64,000 nt of DNA. It comes from Emticicia sp. 21SJ11W-3. GTDB lineage: Bacteria; Bacteroidota; Bacteroidia; Cytophagales; Spirosomataceae. A model generated the notes under the pieces. It worked only from the letters and a program-made list of their open reading frames with translations. It was not told the origin of the DNA and made no database searches. The stretch is taken from contig NZ_CP092074.1 in the NCBI RefSeq assembly GCF_024138715.1, positions 1,302,001-1,366,000 of the forward strand, read 5' to 3'. The position numbers and the translations under genes are program-made. How positions within the stretch are numbered: position 1 is the stretch's first letter; every line of letters starts with the position of its first letter. This document shows positions 9,625 to 18,399 of this stretch, in pieces.

Positions 9625-9658
9625 AAAAGCCGGATGATTATAGATTCATCCGGCTTTT
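9625..9658. terminator. Bidirectional intrinsic terminator
   Basis: This is a perfect 13-bp stem (AAAAGCCGGATGA / TCATCCGGCTTTT) with an 8-base loop. It sits between the convergent PQQ dehydrogenase and Gfo/Idh genes and has A/T tracts on both sides, so it can end transcription in both directions. Confidence 0.88.
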
Positions 9659-9680
9659 GAATATAAAAAGAAAGCCAATT

Positions 9681-10751
9681 TTAAAGATAAACTACCTGCC
9701 CCGTTTTTACAGATTCATCGCAGGCAAAAGCAATTTTCAAGCTATTTACGGCATCCTGAATGTGGTCTGTCAGGTCTAGATCATCCTGTATAGCTTTCAG
9801 AAAATATCTTTGTTCTCTGTTGCAAAGTTCCTGATGGTCAGGCTCGTCAGTCAGGTTTATCCATTCATCATCTTGTAAAAACTGATTTTTTACGTCAATG
9901 TCGGCATGATGAAAACGTAACGACTCCGTTTTGGTGTGAGAATCGACATTGTCTGACTTGCCGGTGCCGCCTGCTTCTTTCGCTACAATTGAAACACAGC
10001 CTTTAGGGCCTATAACGTCTTTAACAAAAAATGCGGTTTCGCTCATCATGGGTCCCCAGCCTGCTTCATACCAGCCTACTGAGCCATCTTCAAATCTGAT
10101 TTGCAACTGGCCGTAGTTATAATTATCCTGCGGAATATCATCTGTCAATCTGGCGCCAATTGCTGTTACCTGTAAGGGTTTAGAGCGGGTCATCTGGCAC
10201 ATTACGTCTATATAATGCACGCCGCAATCTACAATAGGGCTAAGGCTTTTCATCAGGTTGCGGTGCACATCCCACATATTGCCGTGGCTCTGCTGGTTAA
10301 GATTCATCCGCATTACCAGAGGCTTACCAAGCTGATGCGACAACTCTACGAATTTTTCCCATGACGGGTGATGACGCAAAATATAACCTACAACCAATTT
10401 TTTGCCATACTTATTGGCTGCGGCAGCCACTCTTTCTGCACCTTCTACGGTGTCGGCCACCGGCTTTTCTATAAATACATGGGCACCACTTTCAAAGGCT
10501 TTGATGGCAAACGCCTCGTGGGTGTCGGGGTAAGTAGAAATACAAACGGCATCAGGCTTGGTTTTGGCCAATGCTTCGTCGTAATCTGAGAACAAAGGAT
10601 AACCACCCCCAAGGCGCTCATTTAATACTTCTTTACTTTTACCGGTTGAAACAATACCGCAAATTTCAAATCCGCCAATGGTTTTGTAGGCAATAGCATG
10701 CGATGCCCCCATATTACCACAGCCAACTACTAATACTCTGATCTGGCTCAT
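9681..10751 (-). CDS. Gfo/Idh/MocA family oxidoreductase
   Basis: This is a cytoplasmic NAD(P)-dependent oxidoreductase of 356 aa, the usual family length. The N-terminal Rossmann fold starts with RVLVVGCGNMGASHA. The conserved EKPVADT motif (about residue 95) carries the Lys of the catalytic/cofactor region. The C-terminal half has the mixed sheet with DCGVHYIDVMCQM, where the histidine is the usual catalytic residue. There is no signal peptide, in contrast to the Tat-exported relative at 42.5-43.9 kb. Members oxidise or reduce sugars, inositols or related polyols; the substrate here is unknown. It is monocistronic. A TAAATTTG-like element on the minus strand (10824-10831) could be its -7 box. 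Confidence 0.88.
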   Translation of the reverse strand: MSQIRVLVVGCGNMGASHAIAYKTIGGFEICGIVSTGKSKEVLNERLGGGYPLFSDYDEALAKTKPDAVCISTYPDTHEAFAIKAFESGAHVFIEKPVADTVEGAERVAAAANKYGKKLVVGYILRHHPSWEKFVELSHQLGKPLVMRMNLNQQSHGNMWDVHRNLMKSLSPIVDCGVHYIDVMCQMTRSKPLQVTAIGARLTDDIPQDNYNYGQLQIRFEDGSVGWYEAGWGPMMSETAFFVKDVIGPKGCVSIVAKEAGGTGKSDNVDSHTKTESLRFHHADIDVKNQFLQDDEWINLTDEPDHQELCNREQRYFLKAIQDDLDLTDHIQDAVNSLKIAFACDESVKTGQVVYL

Positions 10752-11027
10752 AAGTTTTGTTTTACTAAATTAGGGTTGCTCAATTAACAACGGAAAAACT
10801 ATATTTTTTACCTTGATAAATTACAAATTTATAATCTTAAACGTTCCCAAGCCGGCTGTGGAGCTCCATAATGCAGTGAAGAGAATGATGTTATGTTTTC
10901 AACATATCTTGAAAATACAATATATATTATTTTTACAATTTAGGTGATACATTTAAAATAAATTCTATTTATCGAAATATTTGTATTTTCTTGAAACTGT
11001 GAAAGTTTCTGACTGTATAGCTACTGA
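10752..11027. other. AT-rich intergenic region
   Basis: This is a 276-base gap between two minus-strand genes. The only signal seen is TAAATTTG on the minus strand (10824-10831), with a TTG about 16 bases further upstream, as a weak promoter candidate for the Gfo/Idh gene. No terminator hairpin, repeat or RNA gene was recognised. Confidence 0.4.
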
Positions 11028-12221
11028 CTAACGGGTACTTAATTCATCAAGAGCCAGCCATGCCATTAAACCCGGGCCAATCTCAAGGGCTGTTTCATCA
11101 ATATCAAAAGTAGGGGTATGCACACCAGAAATTATGCCTTTGGCCTCATTTCTGGTTCCCAGTCGGTAAAAGCATGAGTCAACCACCTGAGAGTAAAACG
11201 CAAAGTCTTCACCCGCCATCCATAAATCAAGGTCAATTACGTTTTCTTTGCCCATGTAAGCAGTAGCAGCTGTTTTCATGCGGCGGGTCAATTCAGGATG
11301 GTTTTTCAGAAAAGGGTAACCTCTTACAATTTCAAAATCACAGATACCGCCCATGGCTTCTGTAATGCCCTCTGCCATTTTTTTCATGCGTCGCAGCCCG
11401 TCTTCTCTCCATTCTTCATCCATACATCTGAAAGTCCCCTGAATGGTAACCTCATTAGGAATCACATTAGTAACGCCATCGGCAATGAATCTCCCAAAAG
11501 AAAGTACCGAAGGGTTGGCCGGTTTTTTATTGCGGGAAATTATCTGTTGAAGTGAAACAATTACATGCGAGGCAATCAGTACGGGGTCAATTAATTGGTC
11601 GGGCATGGCGCCGTGTCCGCCTTTGCCTTTAATGGTCAGGTAGAGTTCATCGGTACTGGCCATGTACATCCCTTCCCGGAATCCGATTTTACCAACAGGC
11701 ACATTAGGCGCCACATGTTGCCCCAGCATACTGGCAGGAGCCGGATTTTCAAGTACGCCTTCTTTTATCATAATGGATGCCCCACCAGGGGCTTTTTCTT
11801 CCGCCGGCTGAAAAACCAGCTTGATGGTTCCTTCAAATTCATCTTTCAGTTGGCTCAGAATACGTGCTGTGCCTAACAAAGAAGACGTATGTACATCATG
11901 CCCGCAAGCGTGCATAACGCCCTCATTAACCGATTTATAGGGCACATCGTTTTTCTCAAAAATGGGTAAGGCATCCATATCGGCTCTCAGACCCACCACT
12001 TTGCTTTCAGGATTGCGCCCTTCAATAAGCGCTACTACACCTGTATCAGCAATGCCTTCCTGTGGAGACAGGCCAAGGTCTTTCAGCTTTTGTGCAACAA
12101 ATCTGGCTGTATTGTATTCCTGAAACGAAAGCTCGGGATTAGTATGCAGATAACGGCGATTGGCAATAGTTTCAGCGGCATATTCTTTGGCCAGCTGTTT
12201 TATTTTTGAGTCGAGAGACAT
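11028..12221 (-). CDS. M20 family amidohydrolase/peptidase
   Basis: This is a zinc-dependent amidohydrolase of the IAA-amino-acid hydrolase / N-acyl-amino-acid deacylase group, about 397 aa. Metal and catalytic motifs are visible: GLRADMDALPI, MHACGHDVHTS (metal Cys/His), the catalytic Glu pair in QPAEEKAPGGA, and a late AGEDFAFY segment with a metal ligand. A dimerisation domain lies in the middle (about 190-300). The ATG at 12221 (MSLDSKIKQ) is preferred to a TTG at 12242. There is no signal peptide, so it acts in the cytoplasm, probably deacylating or de-amidating conjugated amino acids. It is a single gene, separated from the flotillin operon by a terminator. Confidence 0.9.
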   Translation of the reverse strand: MSLDSKIKQLAKEYAAETIANRRYLHTNPELSFQEYNTARFVAQKLKDLGLSPQEGIADTGVVALIEGRNPESKVVGLRADMDALPIFEKNDVPYKSVNEGVMHACGHDVHTSSLLGTARILSQLKDEFEGTIKLVFQPAEEKAPGGASIMIKEGVLENPAPASMLGQHVAPNVPVGKIGFREGMYMASTDELYLTIKGKGGHGAMPDQLIDPVLIASHVIVSLQQIISRNKKPANPSVLSFGRFIADGVTNVIPNEVTIQGTFRCMDEEWREDGLRRMKKMAEGITEAMGGICDFEIVRGYPFLKNHPELTRRMKTAATAYMGKENVIDLDLWMAGEDFAFYSQVVDSCFYRLGTRNEAKGIISGVHTPTFDIDETALEIGPGLMAWLALDELSTR

Positions 12222-12340
12222 AGGCGTAACAGTAGTTAACAAACAAAGCAGTATTTATCTGCCTGTAATTCAAACTTATATTCAGGCCGCTAAGATACGC
12301 ATGTATCGTGGCTTTATTGAGTAATTAAACAAAAAATAGT

Positions 12341-12379
12341 GCTACCCGGTAGCTGGCACTATAAATTAAACCGGGTAGC
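12341..12379. terminator. Intrinsic terminator downstream of flotillin
   Basis: A perfect 10-bp stem (GCTACCCGGT / ACCGGGTAGC) with a 19-base loop is flanked by A-rich and T-rich runs. It lies just after the minus-strand flotillin stop and ends that operon. Confidence 0.8.
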
Positions 12380-12384
12380 TTTTT

Positions 12385-13899
12385 TTATTTTTCGGTTTTA
12401 GGTTCTTCTGTTTTTTCTGCGGGCAAATCTTCCCCTTTCAGGTAATTGGGCAGATTCAGCCCGGCCATATTGAAAAGGTCGTTTAGCGGGGGTACTGTTT
12501 TCATCATGCCAGATACAAAATTAGCAGTAGATGAGTTGCCGTTTTCAGAGGTACCATTGCCAGAGTCCCACACTGTAATTTTATCAATTTTAATGTTTTT
12601 GACAGCCTCTACCTGTGTTTTAACTAATTCAGGTAGTTTTTCAATCAGCAATAGCTGGAACGCCTTGGTTGGGTCGCCGCCGGCAGCAGCTACTACCTCT
12701 TTATAACCTTCGGCCTGCTTGGTTAGTATTTCATATAAACCTTTTGCTTCGGCTTCCATTTTGGCATAAATGGCATCAGCCTCACCTTTGGCATTTTCTC
12801 TGATGCGTTCTGCTTCGGCCTGGGCTTCTATAATGGCTCTCTGCTTGGCAATTTCAGCAGGCACCACAATATTGGCAATTTGGGTAGAGCGTTCTCTTTC
12901 CGAGCGAGCCAACTCTGCTTTTTGCTCGGCTACATAGGCTTCTTCCAATGCTTTGGCCTGTTGCACTTTTTCGGCCGAAATGGCCAGACGAAGCGCTTCT
13001 GCCTCTTTTTCTCTTCTTTGTGCCTCAGAATTGGCAATTGAAATGCGGGCTTCGTTTTCGCCCTGCACGGCAACGGCATTGGCCTCTGCCGTTTTTACAC
13101 GGGTGTCGCGGCTGGCTTCAGCCTTACCAATGGCTTCATCTTTACCTGCCGATGCGATGCTGATTTCTCTGTCTTTCTGGGTTATTGCAATTTTAACGTC
13201 TCGGTCGCGGTGAGTTTCGGCAATCTGTGTATCTCTTTCACGGTCGGCCATGGCTTTACCGGTTTCCCCGATTTTCTCTTGTTCAGCCACACTTATCTTT
13301 GCTTCATTAATGGCCTTTGCTGCTGCCTCTTTACCCAATGCTTCAATATAGCCAGACTCATCTTTAATGTCTGTTACGTTAACGTTTATTAGCTTCAAAC
13401 CGATTTTTTTCAGTTCTGTATCAACGTTTTTCGATATGTTATCCAGAAACTTGTCACGGTCTGAATTGATTTCCTCAATGGTCATTGTGGCAATTACCAA
13501 ACGCAACTGACCAAACAGGATGTCTTTAGACAGCTCCTGAATCTGGTCGGCGCTCAGGCCTAATAGTCTTTCAGCGGCGTTATTCATACTATCGGCCTCG
13601 GTTGAAATAGCAATAGTAAACCGGCAGGGTACATCTACCCTGATATTCTGGCGGCTCAGCGCATTGGTCAGGTTGGCCTCAATTGAGATGGGTTTCAAAT
13701 CAAGAAAGGCAAAGTCCTGAAACACCGGCCAGATAAATTCGCCCCCTCCGTGAATACATTTAGCCGAGCTGCCGCCTGTTCTACCATAAATCACCAGAAT
13801 TTTATCAGAGGGGCATCTTTTGTATCTTGAAATAAGAGCCGTGATTGTTACAAATAGCACAAACACCGCCACAACAATAATTAAAAGTGGAGAAGTCAT
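12385..13899 (-). CDS. Flotillin family (SPFH) membrane protein
   Basis: This is a flotillin-like scaffold of membrane microdomains, 504 aa. An N-terminal membrane anchor (LLIIVVAVFVLFVTITALIS) is followed by the SPFH/PHB domain (about 25-190). A long Ala/Glu-rich coiled coil (about 195-390) contains many AEA/EAEAER-type repeats, and the C-terminus is Gly/Ser/Asn-rich. It is the downstream partner of the OB-fold membrane protein 23 bases upstream, the same order as yuaF-floT in Bacillus. Such pairs organise membrane protein complexes and fluidity. The family call is very secure; a specific cellular role is not inferable. Confidence 0.93.
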   Translation of the reverse strand: MTSPLLIIVVAVFVLFVTITALISRYKRCPSDKILVIYGRTGGSSAKCIHGGGEFIWPVFQDFAFLDLKPISIEANLTNALSRQNIRVDVPCRFTIAISTEADSMNNAAERLLGLSADQIQELSKDILFGQLRLVIATMTIEEINSDRDKFLDNISKNVDTELKKIGLKLINVNVTDIKDESGYIEALGKEAAAKAINEAKISVAEQEKIGETGKAMADRERDTQIAETHRDRDVKIAITQKDREISIASAGKDEAIGKAEASRDTRVKTAEANAVAVQGENEARISIANSEAQRREKEAEALRLAISAEKVQQAKALEEAYVAEQKAELARSERERSTQIANIVVPAEIAKQRAIIEAQAEAERIRENAKGEADAIYAKMEAEAKGLYEILTKQAEGYKEVVAAAGGDPTKAFQLLLIEKLPELVKTQVEAVKNIKIDKITVWDSGNGTSENGNSSTANFVSGMMKTVPPLNDLFNMAGLNLPNYLKGEDLPAEKTEEPKTEK

Positions 13900-13922
13900 T
13901 TTTAAAAGAAGTGTTTAAATGA

Positions 13923-14486
13923 TTAAATTTTTTCTACAATTAAGGTGTTGTTTTCAACGCCGATGATTCTGACAGACTCGCCGGTTTTGATTCTTTCTTG
14001 AGTAGTTATGGCGTCCAGTTCAAAAAAAGCGCCTTTTACGCTTATCTGTACTTTGCCTTTACCATTCTTTTGACCAGGGATGCTCAAATAAACCGAGCCG
14101 ACCTGATTGATAGTGCTTGCAATACGGAAGGTATTGTTTTGAGATAGTTTTCTTATCTGCAAAATGATAAAGAAAAAAAGGGCAACAAAACCGGCCCCAA
14201 CTAAAATGGCAAGGGCAATTAGCAAAAGAGGGTTGGCTATCAGTTGGTAAAATGAAATGCCTGTCCAACTGAATCCTAAAAGAAAATTGATAAGGTTCCG
14301 GAACGAAAAAAGCTGGAAGGGTTCATCGGTACCACTCATGTCTCCATCAAAATCAGCATCAAGGCCGTCGGCCGCATCAACTCCTGCAAACGTCAGGATG
14401 GTCTGAATCAGAAAGATAACACTAGTCGGCACAGCCACATACCAGAAGGAACGGAGCAGAGGCTCTAAGTTGTTTAAAAAATCCAT
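13923..14486 (-). CDS. NfeD/YuaF-like OB-fold membrane protein
   Basis: This 187-aa protein has several hydrophobic segments (SVIFLIQTILTFAGV, FLLGFSWTGISFYQLI, LLIALAILVGAGFVALFFFIIL) and a C-terminal soluble beta domain (about 130-187; GKGKVQISVKGAFFELDA, TGESVRIIGVENNTLIVEK) of OB-fold/NfeD type. An acidic loop (DAADGLDADFDGDMSGTD) sits between the first two helices. It is the first gene of a two-gene operon with flotillin. In such pairs the NfeD-like protein is membrane-bound and its OB-fold domain faces the SPFH scaffold. No serine-protease domain is present, so it is the short form. Confidence 0.85.
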   Translation of the reverse strand: MDFLNNLEPLLRSFWYVAVPTSVIFLIQTILTFAGVDAADGLDADFDGDMSGTDEPFQLFSFRNLINFLLGFSWTGISFYQLIANPLLLIALAILVGAGFVALFFFIILQIRKLSQNNTFRIASTINQVGSVYLSIPGQKNGKGKVQISVKGAFFELDAITTQERIKTGESVRIIGVENNTLIVEKI

Positions 14487-14705
14487 AGGGTTTAATGAAG
14501 TTTATGTCAAAAGCCAAAAGTTTAATACCCCAAAATAATGAAATTATCGGGTAAACGTGCCAGGTGATTTTGACAAGAGGGCGAAATGAATTAGAAACCG
14601 GTTTGAAAATGGTGTGTTTTACTATTTTACCAGCAGCATTGTGGAGTAAAAGCAGGCAAATGTGATGGTTTTTATGATGTTTAATTTTTTATTAAAAATG
14701 TATCA

Positions 14706-15965
14706 TCAGGTTTTTCGTTTCTTCTTTTTGGCCGAAGGAAACAATACGTTGTTGAGAATAAGTCTGTAGCCGGGTGAATGCGGAAAAAGATTCAGGTCGG
14801 TAGGAATGCGGTGAAAACCCCGCCGACCCTCGGGGTCATGGCCACCGTAGAAAACCCATTGGCCAAGACCGAGTTCACCATAAATATAGCGGTCAGACTC
14901 CCTTCCTTCGCCCATCACCAGTACATTGGGTTTAACAGTCTTTTTATTAAACGAAGAAGTTTGTCCCATAAACTCCCTGATCAGATGCTCATGGTTCTGG
15001 CAAAGCATGGCCGGGATGACATCCCACTTGGCTGAGAATTCGAACAAATTGAAATAAGAAGTTATTTCGTCGTCAAAGCGGCCAGACCATACGTTGATGT
15101 CTGAAAAAGACATAGAACCATAATAGCCCTCGTTATCGTTAAGCGACAGGTTGAAGTTATGAAAGGCCAGTGTTTTGTCGAAATCCAGTTTCGACTGCGC
15201 TTGGGCGTCTATGTCGTCGCCATCAAACCGGCTACTTACGATATCGGTATTTTCGGCAGATAGCGCAATGTCAAGCGTTTCAGCCCCCGAACACATAGCA
15301 AACAGGTATCCTCCGCCCATACAAAACATCTTTATCATTTTGGCGACATCCAGTTTCAGGCTCGAAATCTTTCTGTAATTAAGCCTGCGGGCAATGTCTT
15401 CCTGTGCTTTCATATCGGCAGGCGACATCCGACGCATGTTTTTGCCGAACTGGCCTGTAAAATCTTCATGATGCAAATGCAGCCAGTCATACTTGGCTAA
15501 ATCTCCTCTGATAATCTCTTCATCATAAATAACCTCAAACGGAATCTCGGCATATTTTAATGCCAGTAAAACGGCGTCGGTATCTTCAAAATTTGAAAGG
15601 CTTATTTTAACGGGCGAGTAAACAGCAATTTTGGCGGCTTTATATAGTCGCACCATTTCCATGTTTACGTCGGGGTCTGAAATTTCTCTTTTGATGGTTT
15701 GTACCCTGGCAGACGATAGCACCTCAAAAGCTACCCCTCTGACCAGGCATTCTTTCTGCAGCGTAGGCGTGTAATCGAACAAAAAGCTACCACCTCTGTA
15801 ATTTATAAGCCAGTCCAGTTCAAGGTTGGCTTGTAAATGCTGGTAGGCAATACCATAGGCTTTCAGATGGTTCGATTGACTGTCGTCCATCGGTATCAGT
15901 ATTGAGTTGGCAAAAGATTGCCAGGCGTTCAATAATAAGCATAGAACCAGTAATTTCTTTGCCAT
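14706..15965 (-). CDS. Exported GATase-like protein (Bacteroidota family often labelled asparagine synthetase B)
   Basis: This 419-aa protein has a signal peptide (MAKKLLVLCLLLNAWQSFA). It belongs to a Bacteroidota family that I recall being labelled asparagine synthetase B. It shows no Cys-2 Ntn glutaminase or ATP-PPase motif, so that label looks unsupported. Visible instead are LIPMDDSQSNHLKAYG at the N-terminus, a nucleophile-elbow-like FAMCSGAETL with Cys225, and a conserved YGGHDPEG near the end giving His376 and Glu379. This is compatible with a class-I GATase or ThuA-like fold; that fold reading is inference. The C-terminus is very basic (AKKKKRKT). It is monocistronic, with 219 bases of featureless sequence before the flotillin operon. 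Confidence 0.65.
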   Translation of the reverse strand: MAKKLLVLCLLLNAWQSFANSILIPMDDSQSNHLKAYGIAYQHLQANLELDWLINYRGGSFLFDYTPTLQKECLVRGVAFEVLSSARVQTIKREISDPDVNMEMVRLYKAAKIAVYSPVKISLSNFEDTDAVLLALKYAEIPFEVIYDEEIIRGDLAKYDWLHLHHEDFTGQFGKNMRRMSPADMKAQEDIARRLNYRKISSLKLDVAKMIKMFCMGGGYLFAMCSGAETLDIALSAENTDIVSSRFDGDDIDAQAQSKLDFDKTLAFHNFNLSLNDNEGYYGSMSFSDINVWSGRFDDEITSYFNLFEFSAKWDVIPAMLCQNHEHLIREFMGQTSSFNKKTVKPNVLVMGEGRESDRYIYGELGLGQWVFYGGHDPEGRRGFHRIPTDLNLFPHSPGYRLILNNVLFPSAKKKKRKT

Positions 15966-16158
15966 TGCCCAGGTAAGTTTTTAATCAAATATACTAAGCA
16001 ATTTTAAAGATTCAGTATTTTTTGTCTTTTTATTTGCTGATAACCAATGCTTTAGTGCAAGTGTTAAAGGTTGGTGGATTTTACCAGAGAAAAAGAATAT
16101 TACCTGATAGTTTGTAGCGATTGGTTATGCGGGTAATAAAATTAACAACAATCGTGCA

Positions 16159-16566
16159 TTAAGAAGTAAAGTTTTGATTGGGTTCTATGAGGTCCCATAA
16201 ATTACCGTATAAATCCTCAAATACAGCTACTGTTCCGTACTCTTCTACTGACGGTTCTCTTATAAAACTGATTTGTTGGGCTGTCATATTTTCATAATCC
16301 CGCCAGAAGTTTTCTGTAAAAAGAAATAAAAAAACACGCCCGCCTGTCTGATTCCCGATTCTTGTTTCCTGCTCTTCTGATGATGCCTTAGCCAGCAATA
16401 AACTGCAACCCGAAGTGTTTCCGGGAGGGCTAACGATTACCCAGCGTTTGTTGTCGTTTAAGGGAGTGTCCTGAAGGAGCTTGAAATTCAATTTTTTTGT
16501 GTAAAATTCTATGGCTTCATCATAATCCTTTACAATTAAGGATATCCGGGCAATTTGCTGTTTCAT
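16159..16566 (-). CDS. VOC family (glyoxalase/bleomycin-resistance fold) protein
   Basis: This is a small cytoplasmic VOC-superfamily protein of about 135 aa. It shows the paired beta-alpha-beta-beta-beta halves: the first with IARISLIVKDYDEAIEFYTKKLNF, the second with FREPSVEEYGTVAVFEDLYGNLWDLIEP. The last Glu (LIEP) and an earlier metal position fit a metal-dependent member. The ATG at 16566 (MKQQIARI) is preferred over a TTG at 16587 because the beta strand begins immediately after it. It lies a few bases downstream of the ThuA-domain gene and is probably cotranscribed. No substrate can be given for this family from sequence. Confidence 0.85.
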   Translation of the reverse strand: MKQQIARISLIVKDYDEAIEFYTKKLNFKLLQDTPLNDNKRWVIVSPPGNTSGCSLLLAKASSEEQETRIGNQTGGRVFLFLFTENFWRDYENMTAQQISFIREPSVEEYGTVAVFEDLYGNLWDLIEPNQNFTS

Positions 16567-16591
16567 GGCTTTGGTGATTAATGTCAATTCT

Positions 16592-17446
16592 TTATTGTTT
16601 TTTAGCCCGTTTCACTTTTTTGCCATCACCCAGCCAAAGCAGGGCGTTCAGCAGAAGCTGGTTTTGAGTAGCGTTGTTGAAGGTAAAAGATAATTCTTTG
16701 TTGGTTTTGCCTTCGTAGTCAATGTCGTTATGCCCCATATTGGCATAAATCATTTTATAATTTTTGTTGGTCCAGACCACCGGATAATAGCCACTATGCC
16801 AAATCTCATGCTGTTTGGGGCCTGTGCCTAGCGGGAAACTGCCGGGGTCAATAGATAAGAGTATTTCAATATCAGGGTTCGCTTTTAAATCATTGCTCCA
16901 GCGATACCATTCATTGGGCGATGATTTGAAGGTTTCGGGCAGGTTTTTTGTAGCAGGATGGTCTTTTGTTTCAATTCTTAAAACCGCCGGGGTAGGTCGC
17001 CATGTATTACTCTTATATTCGCCGGAACCCAGAAACTGGTTATGGTACCAATCCCAGTCCTGATTAAAAGCTGAATTATTGAGCGCAAATGCTGAAAAGT
17101 GAAAACCCATCCAGGCACCACCGTTTTCCATATATTGTCTGAATGCCTCTCTTTGTGTGGGGTCTTCCGGGCGTGTATCCAGAAATATAACAACCTGATA
17201 CTTTTTTAAGAATCCGGTATTCAGATTGTTCCAGTCTTTGGTTGAATCATAAACAAAGTTATTTTCTTCTGCCATTTTCGGAAACCATCTGTTGGCTTCG
17301 CCAACAAAGCTAATATGAGCTTTATCGTTTTTGGCCGTGTAAAAAGCAATTACTTTAAATTGGGGTTTACGTTTTTGCGCATGGCCAACTAAGCAGACCA
17401 ACAACACAAGTAGTGTAACTAAGCAGACACGCGCGGTAGAAATCAT
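16592..17446 (-). CDS. ThuA domain-containing exported protein
   Basis: This is a 284-aa protein with a signal peptide (about 1-23, ending GHA) and a ThuA (trehalose-utilisation type, GATase-like fold) domain over the rest. Typical elements are FKVIAFYTAKNDKAHISF at the start and VIFLDTRPEDPTQREAFRQYMENGGAWMGFHF in the middle, with PVVWTNKNYKMIYANMGHND and NALLWLGDG near the end. Proteins of this family are common in Bacteroidota sugar-utilisation loci, but their biochemical role is poorly defined. It is the first gene of a probable pair with the VOC protein. Its C-terminus is basic (KKVKRAKKQ). Confidence 0.88.
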   Translation of the reverse strand: MISTARVCLVTLLVLLVCLVGHAQKRKPQFKVIAFYTAKNDKAHISFVGEANRWFPKMAEENNFVYDSTKDWNNLNTGFLKKYQVVIFLDTRPEDPTQREAFRQYMENGGAWMGFHFSAFALNNSAFNQDWDWYHNQFLGSGEYKSNTWRPTPAVLRIETKDHPATKNLPETFKSSPNEWYRWSNDLKANPDIEILLSIDPGSFPLGTGPKQHEIWHSGYYPVVWTNKNYKMIYANMGHNDIDYEGKTNKELSFTFNNATQNQLLLNALLWLGDGKKVKRAKKQ

Positions 17447-17485
17447 TCTATTTTATGGTTGAATTGTAAAATCTGGTTTTTGGCT

Positions 17486-17710
17486 CTATTTCTTGTCTTT
17501 TAGTTTATCGGCATGCTTTGGGTTCAGGGTGGCATAAATAGCCATGGCGTGCCCATGCCCCAGGTCAAAATCCGCTTTCAGCCATGCCACAATTTCACCG
17601 GCTTTAACATCAGGCCTTAATAAGCCTTTGGCTTCGGCCAGTTTTTTAAAATCTTCAGGGGTTTTTCCTGTTTTCTTTTGAATGTTATCAATATAAGCCT
17701 GAAACGACAT
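17486..17710 (-). CDS. DUF4287 domain-containing small protein
   Basis: This 74-aa cytoplasmic protein matches the DUF4287 pattern throughout: SFQAYIDNIQKKTGKTPEDFKKLAEAKG, then GEIVAWLKADFDLGHGHAMAIYA. In many bacteria this domain sits next to DUF5655 or stands alone, and its function is unknown. It lies 39 bases upstream of the ThuA gene on the same strand and could share a transcript. No catalytic residues are evident beyond the conserved GHGHA. Confidence 0.85.
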   Translation of the reverse strand: MSFQAYIDNIQKKTGKTPEDFKKLAEAKGLLRPDVKAGEIVAWLKADFDLGHGHAMAIYATLNPKHADKLKDKK

Positions 17711-17841
17711 GGCAGTAAAGATTTAATTCTGAAAAGAGTTTTTTCTCAATACTATAATTTATTAAGGTAAAATGCAAGAGGTGCGTTCTGGTAATGCTTC
17801 TGGAAAAATGATGCAAGATATTTAAGCAAGCGTGAAACAAA

Positions 17842-18300
17842 CTAATATTTAAAGTCTGACACAGGATTCACCAGCAATTTGCTGAGTTGTTCATGGTGGA
17901 TTTTACTGTGGTCAATACAAATTTGTATAAGATTGAATCTGGGTATATAAAAATCTAAAACACCCGGTATGTAAACATGAACCATTTCATTCATACGGGA
18001 TTCATTGAGCGACCAAACGTATGCCGAAAATTGATTGGATAATTGTGCCCAGCTGTTTAATATTTCTTCAGATAAAAACTGACTATCATGCCGGTAGGGG
18101 TGAGGTACGCACCGGATACAGGCAAACCAGGCAGATTCTACCTGCCATATCTGACAGAGTTTATCCTTCAATGCAGGATTGATAGACTTAGGTTTTAGGT
18201 TTTGGATTATTTTTCTGCTGCATTGAACATGGTAATGCACGCTTTCTTGCAGATACTGATACTTATTAGCACGAATGTTGGTGTTGGTTTCCGGAAGCAT
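17842..18300 (-). CDS. DinB-superfamily-like hypothetical protein
   Basis: This 152-aa helical protein is probably a divergent DinB/YfiT-like four-helix bundle. Support comes from a histidine in the first helix (ESVHYHVQCSRKII) and a final helix with HSKIHHEQLSKLL, resembling the third DinB metal motif. A low-complexity similarity to damage-inducible bundle proteins is the only functional hint. It stands between the DoxX terminator and the DUF4287 gene. The assignment is tentative; if the His triad is not conserved in homologues it should be called simply hypothetical. Confidence 0.55.
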   Translation of the reverse strand: MLPETNTNIRANKYQYLQESVHYHVQCSRKIIQNLKPKSINPALKDKLCQIWQVESAWFACIRCVPHPYRHDSQFLSEEILNSWAQLSNQFSAYVWSLNESRMNEMVHVYIPGVLDFYIPRFNLIQICIDHSKIHHEQLSKLLVNPVSDFKY

Positions 18301-18329
18301 AAGTCAATTGGTTTATGCTTCAAAACAAA

Positions 18330-18365
18330 TCAGCTGCACTGACAACCGTATGTCAGTGCAGCTGA
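18330..18365. terminator. Strong intrinsic terminator after doxX-like gene
   Basis: A perfect 15-bp stem (TCAGCTGCACTGACA and its complement) has a 6-base loop ACCGTA, with T-rich sequence on the plus side and A-rich sequence on the other. It lies between two minus-strand genes, so it ends the DoxX transcript and isolates the DinB-like gene. Confidence 0.88.
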
Positions 18366-18399
18366 AGATTTTTTAAACTTTTACATAAGGCCTAAAAAT

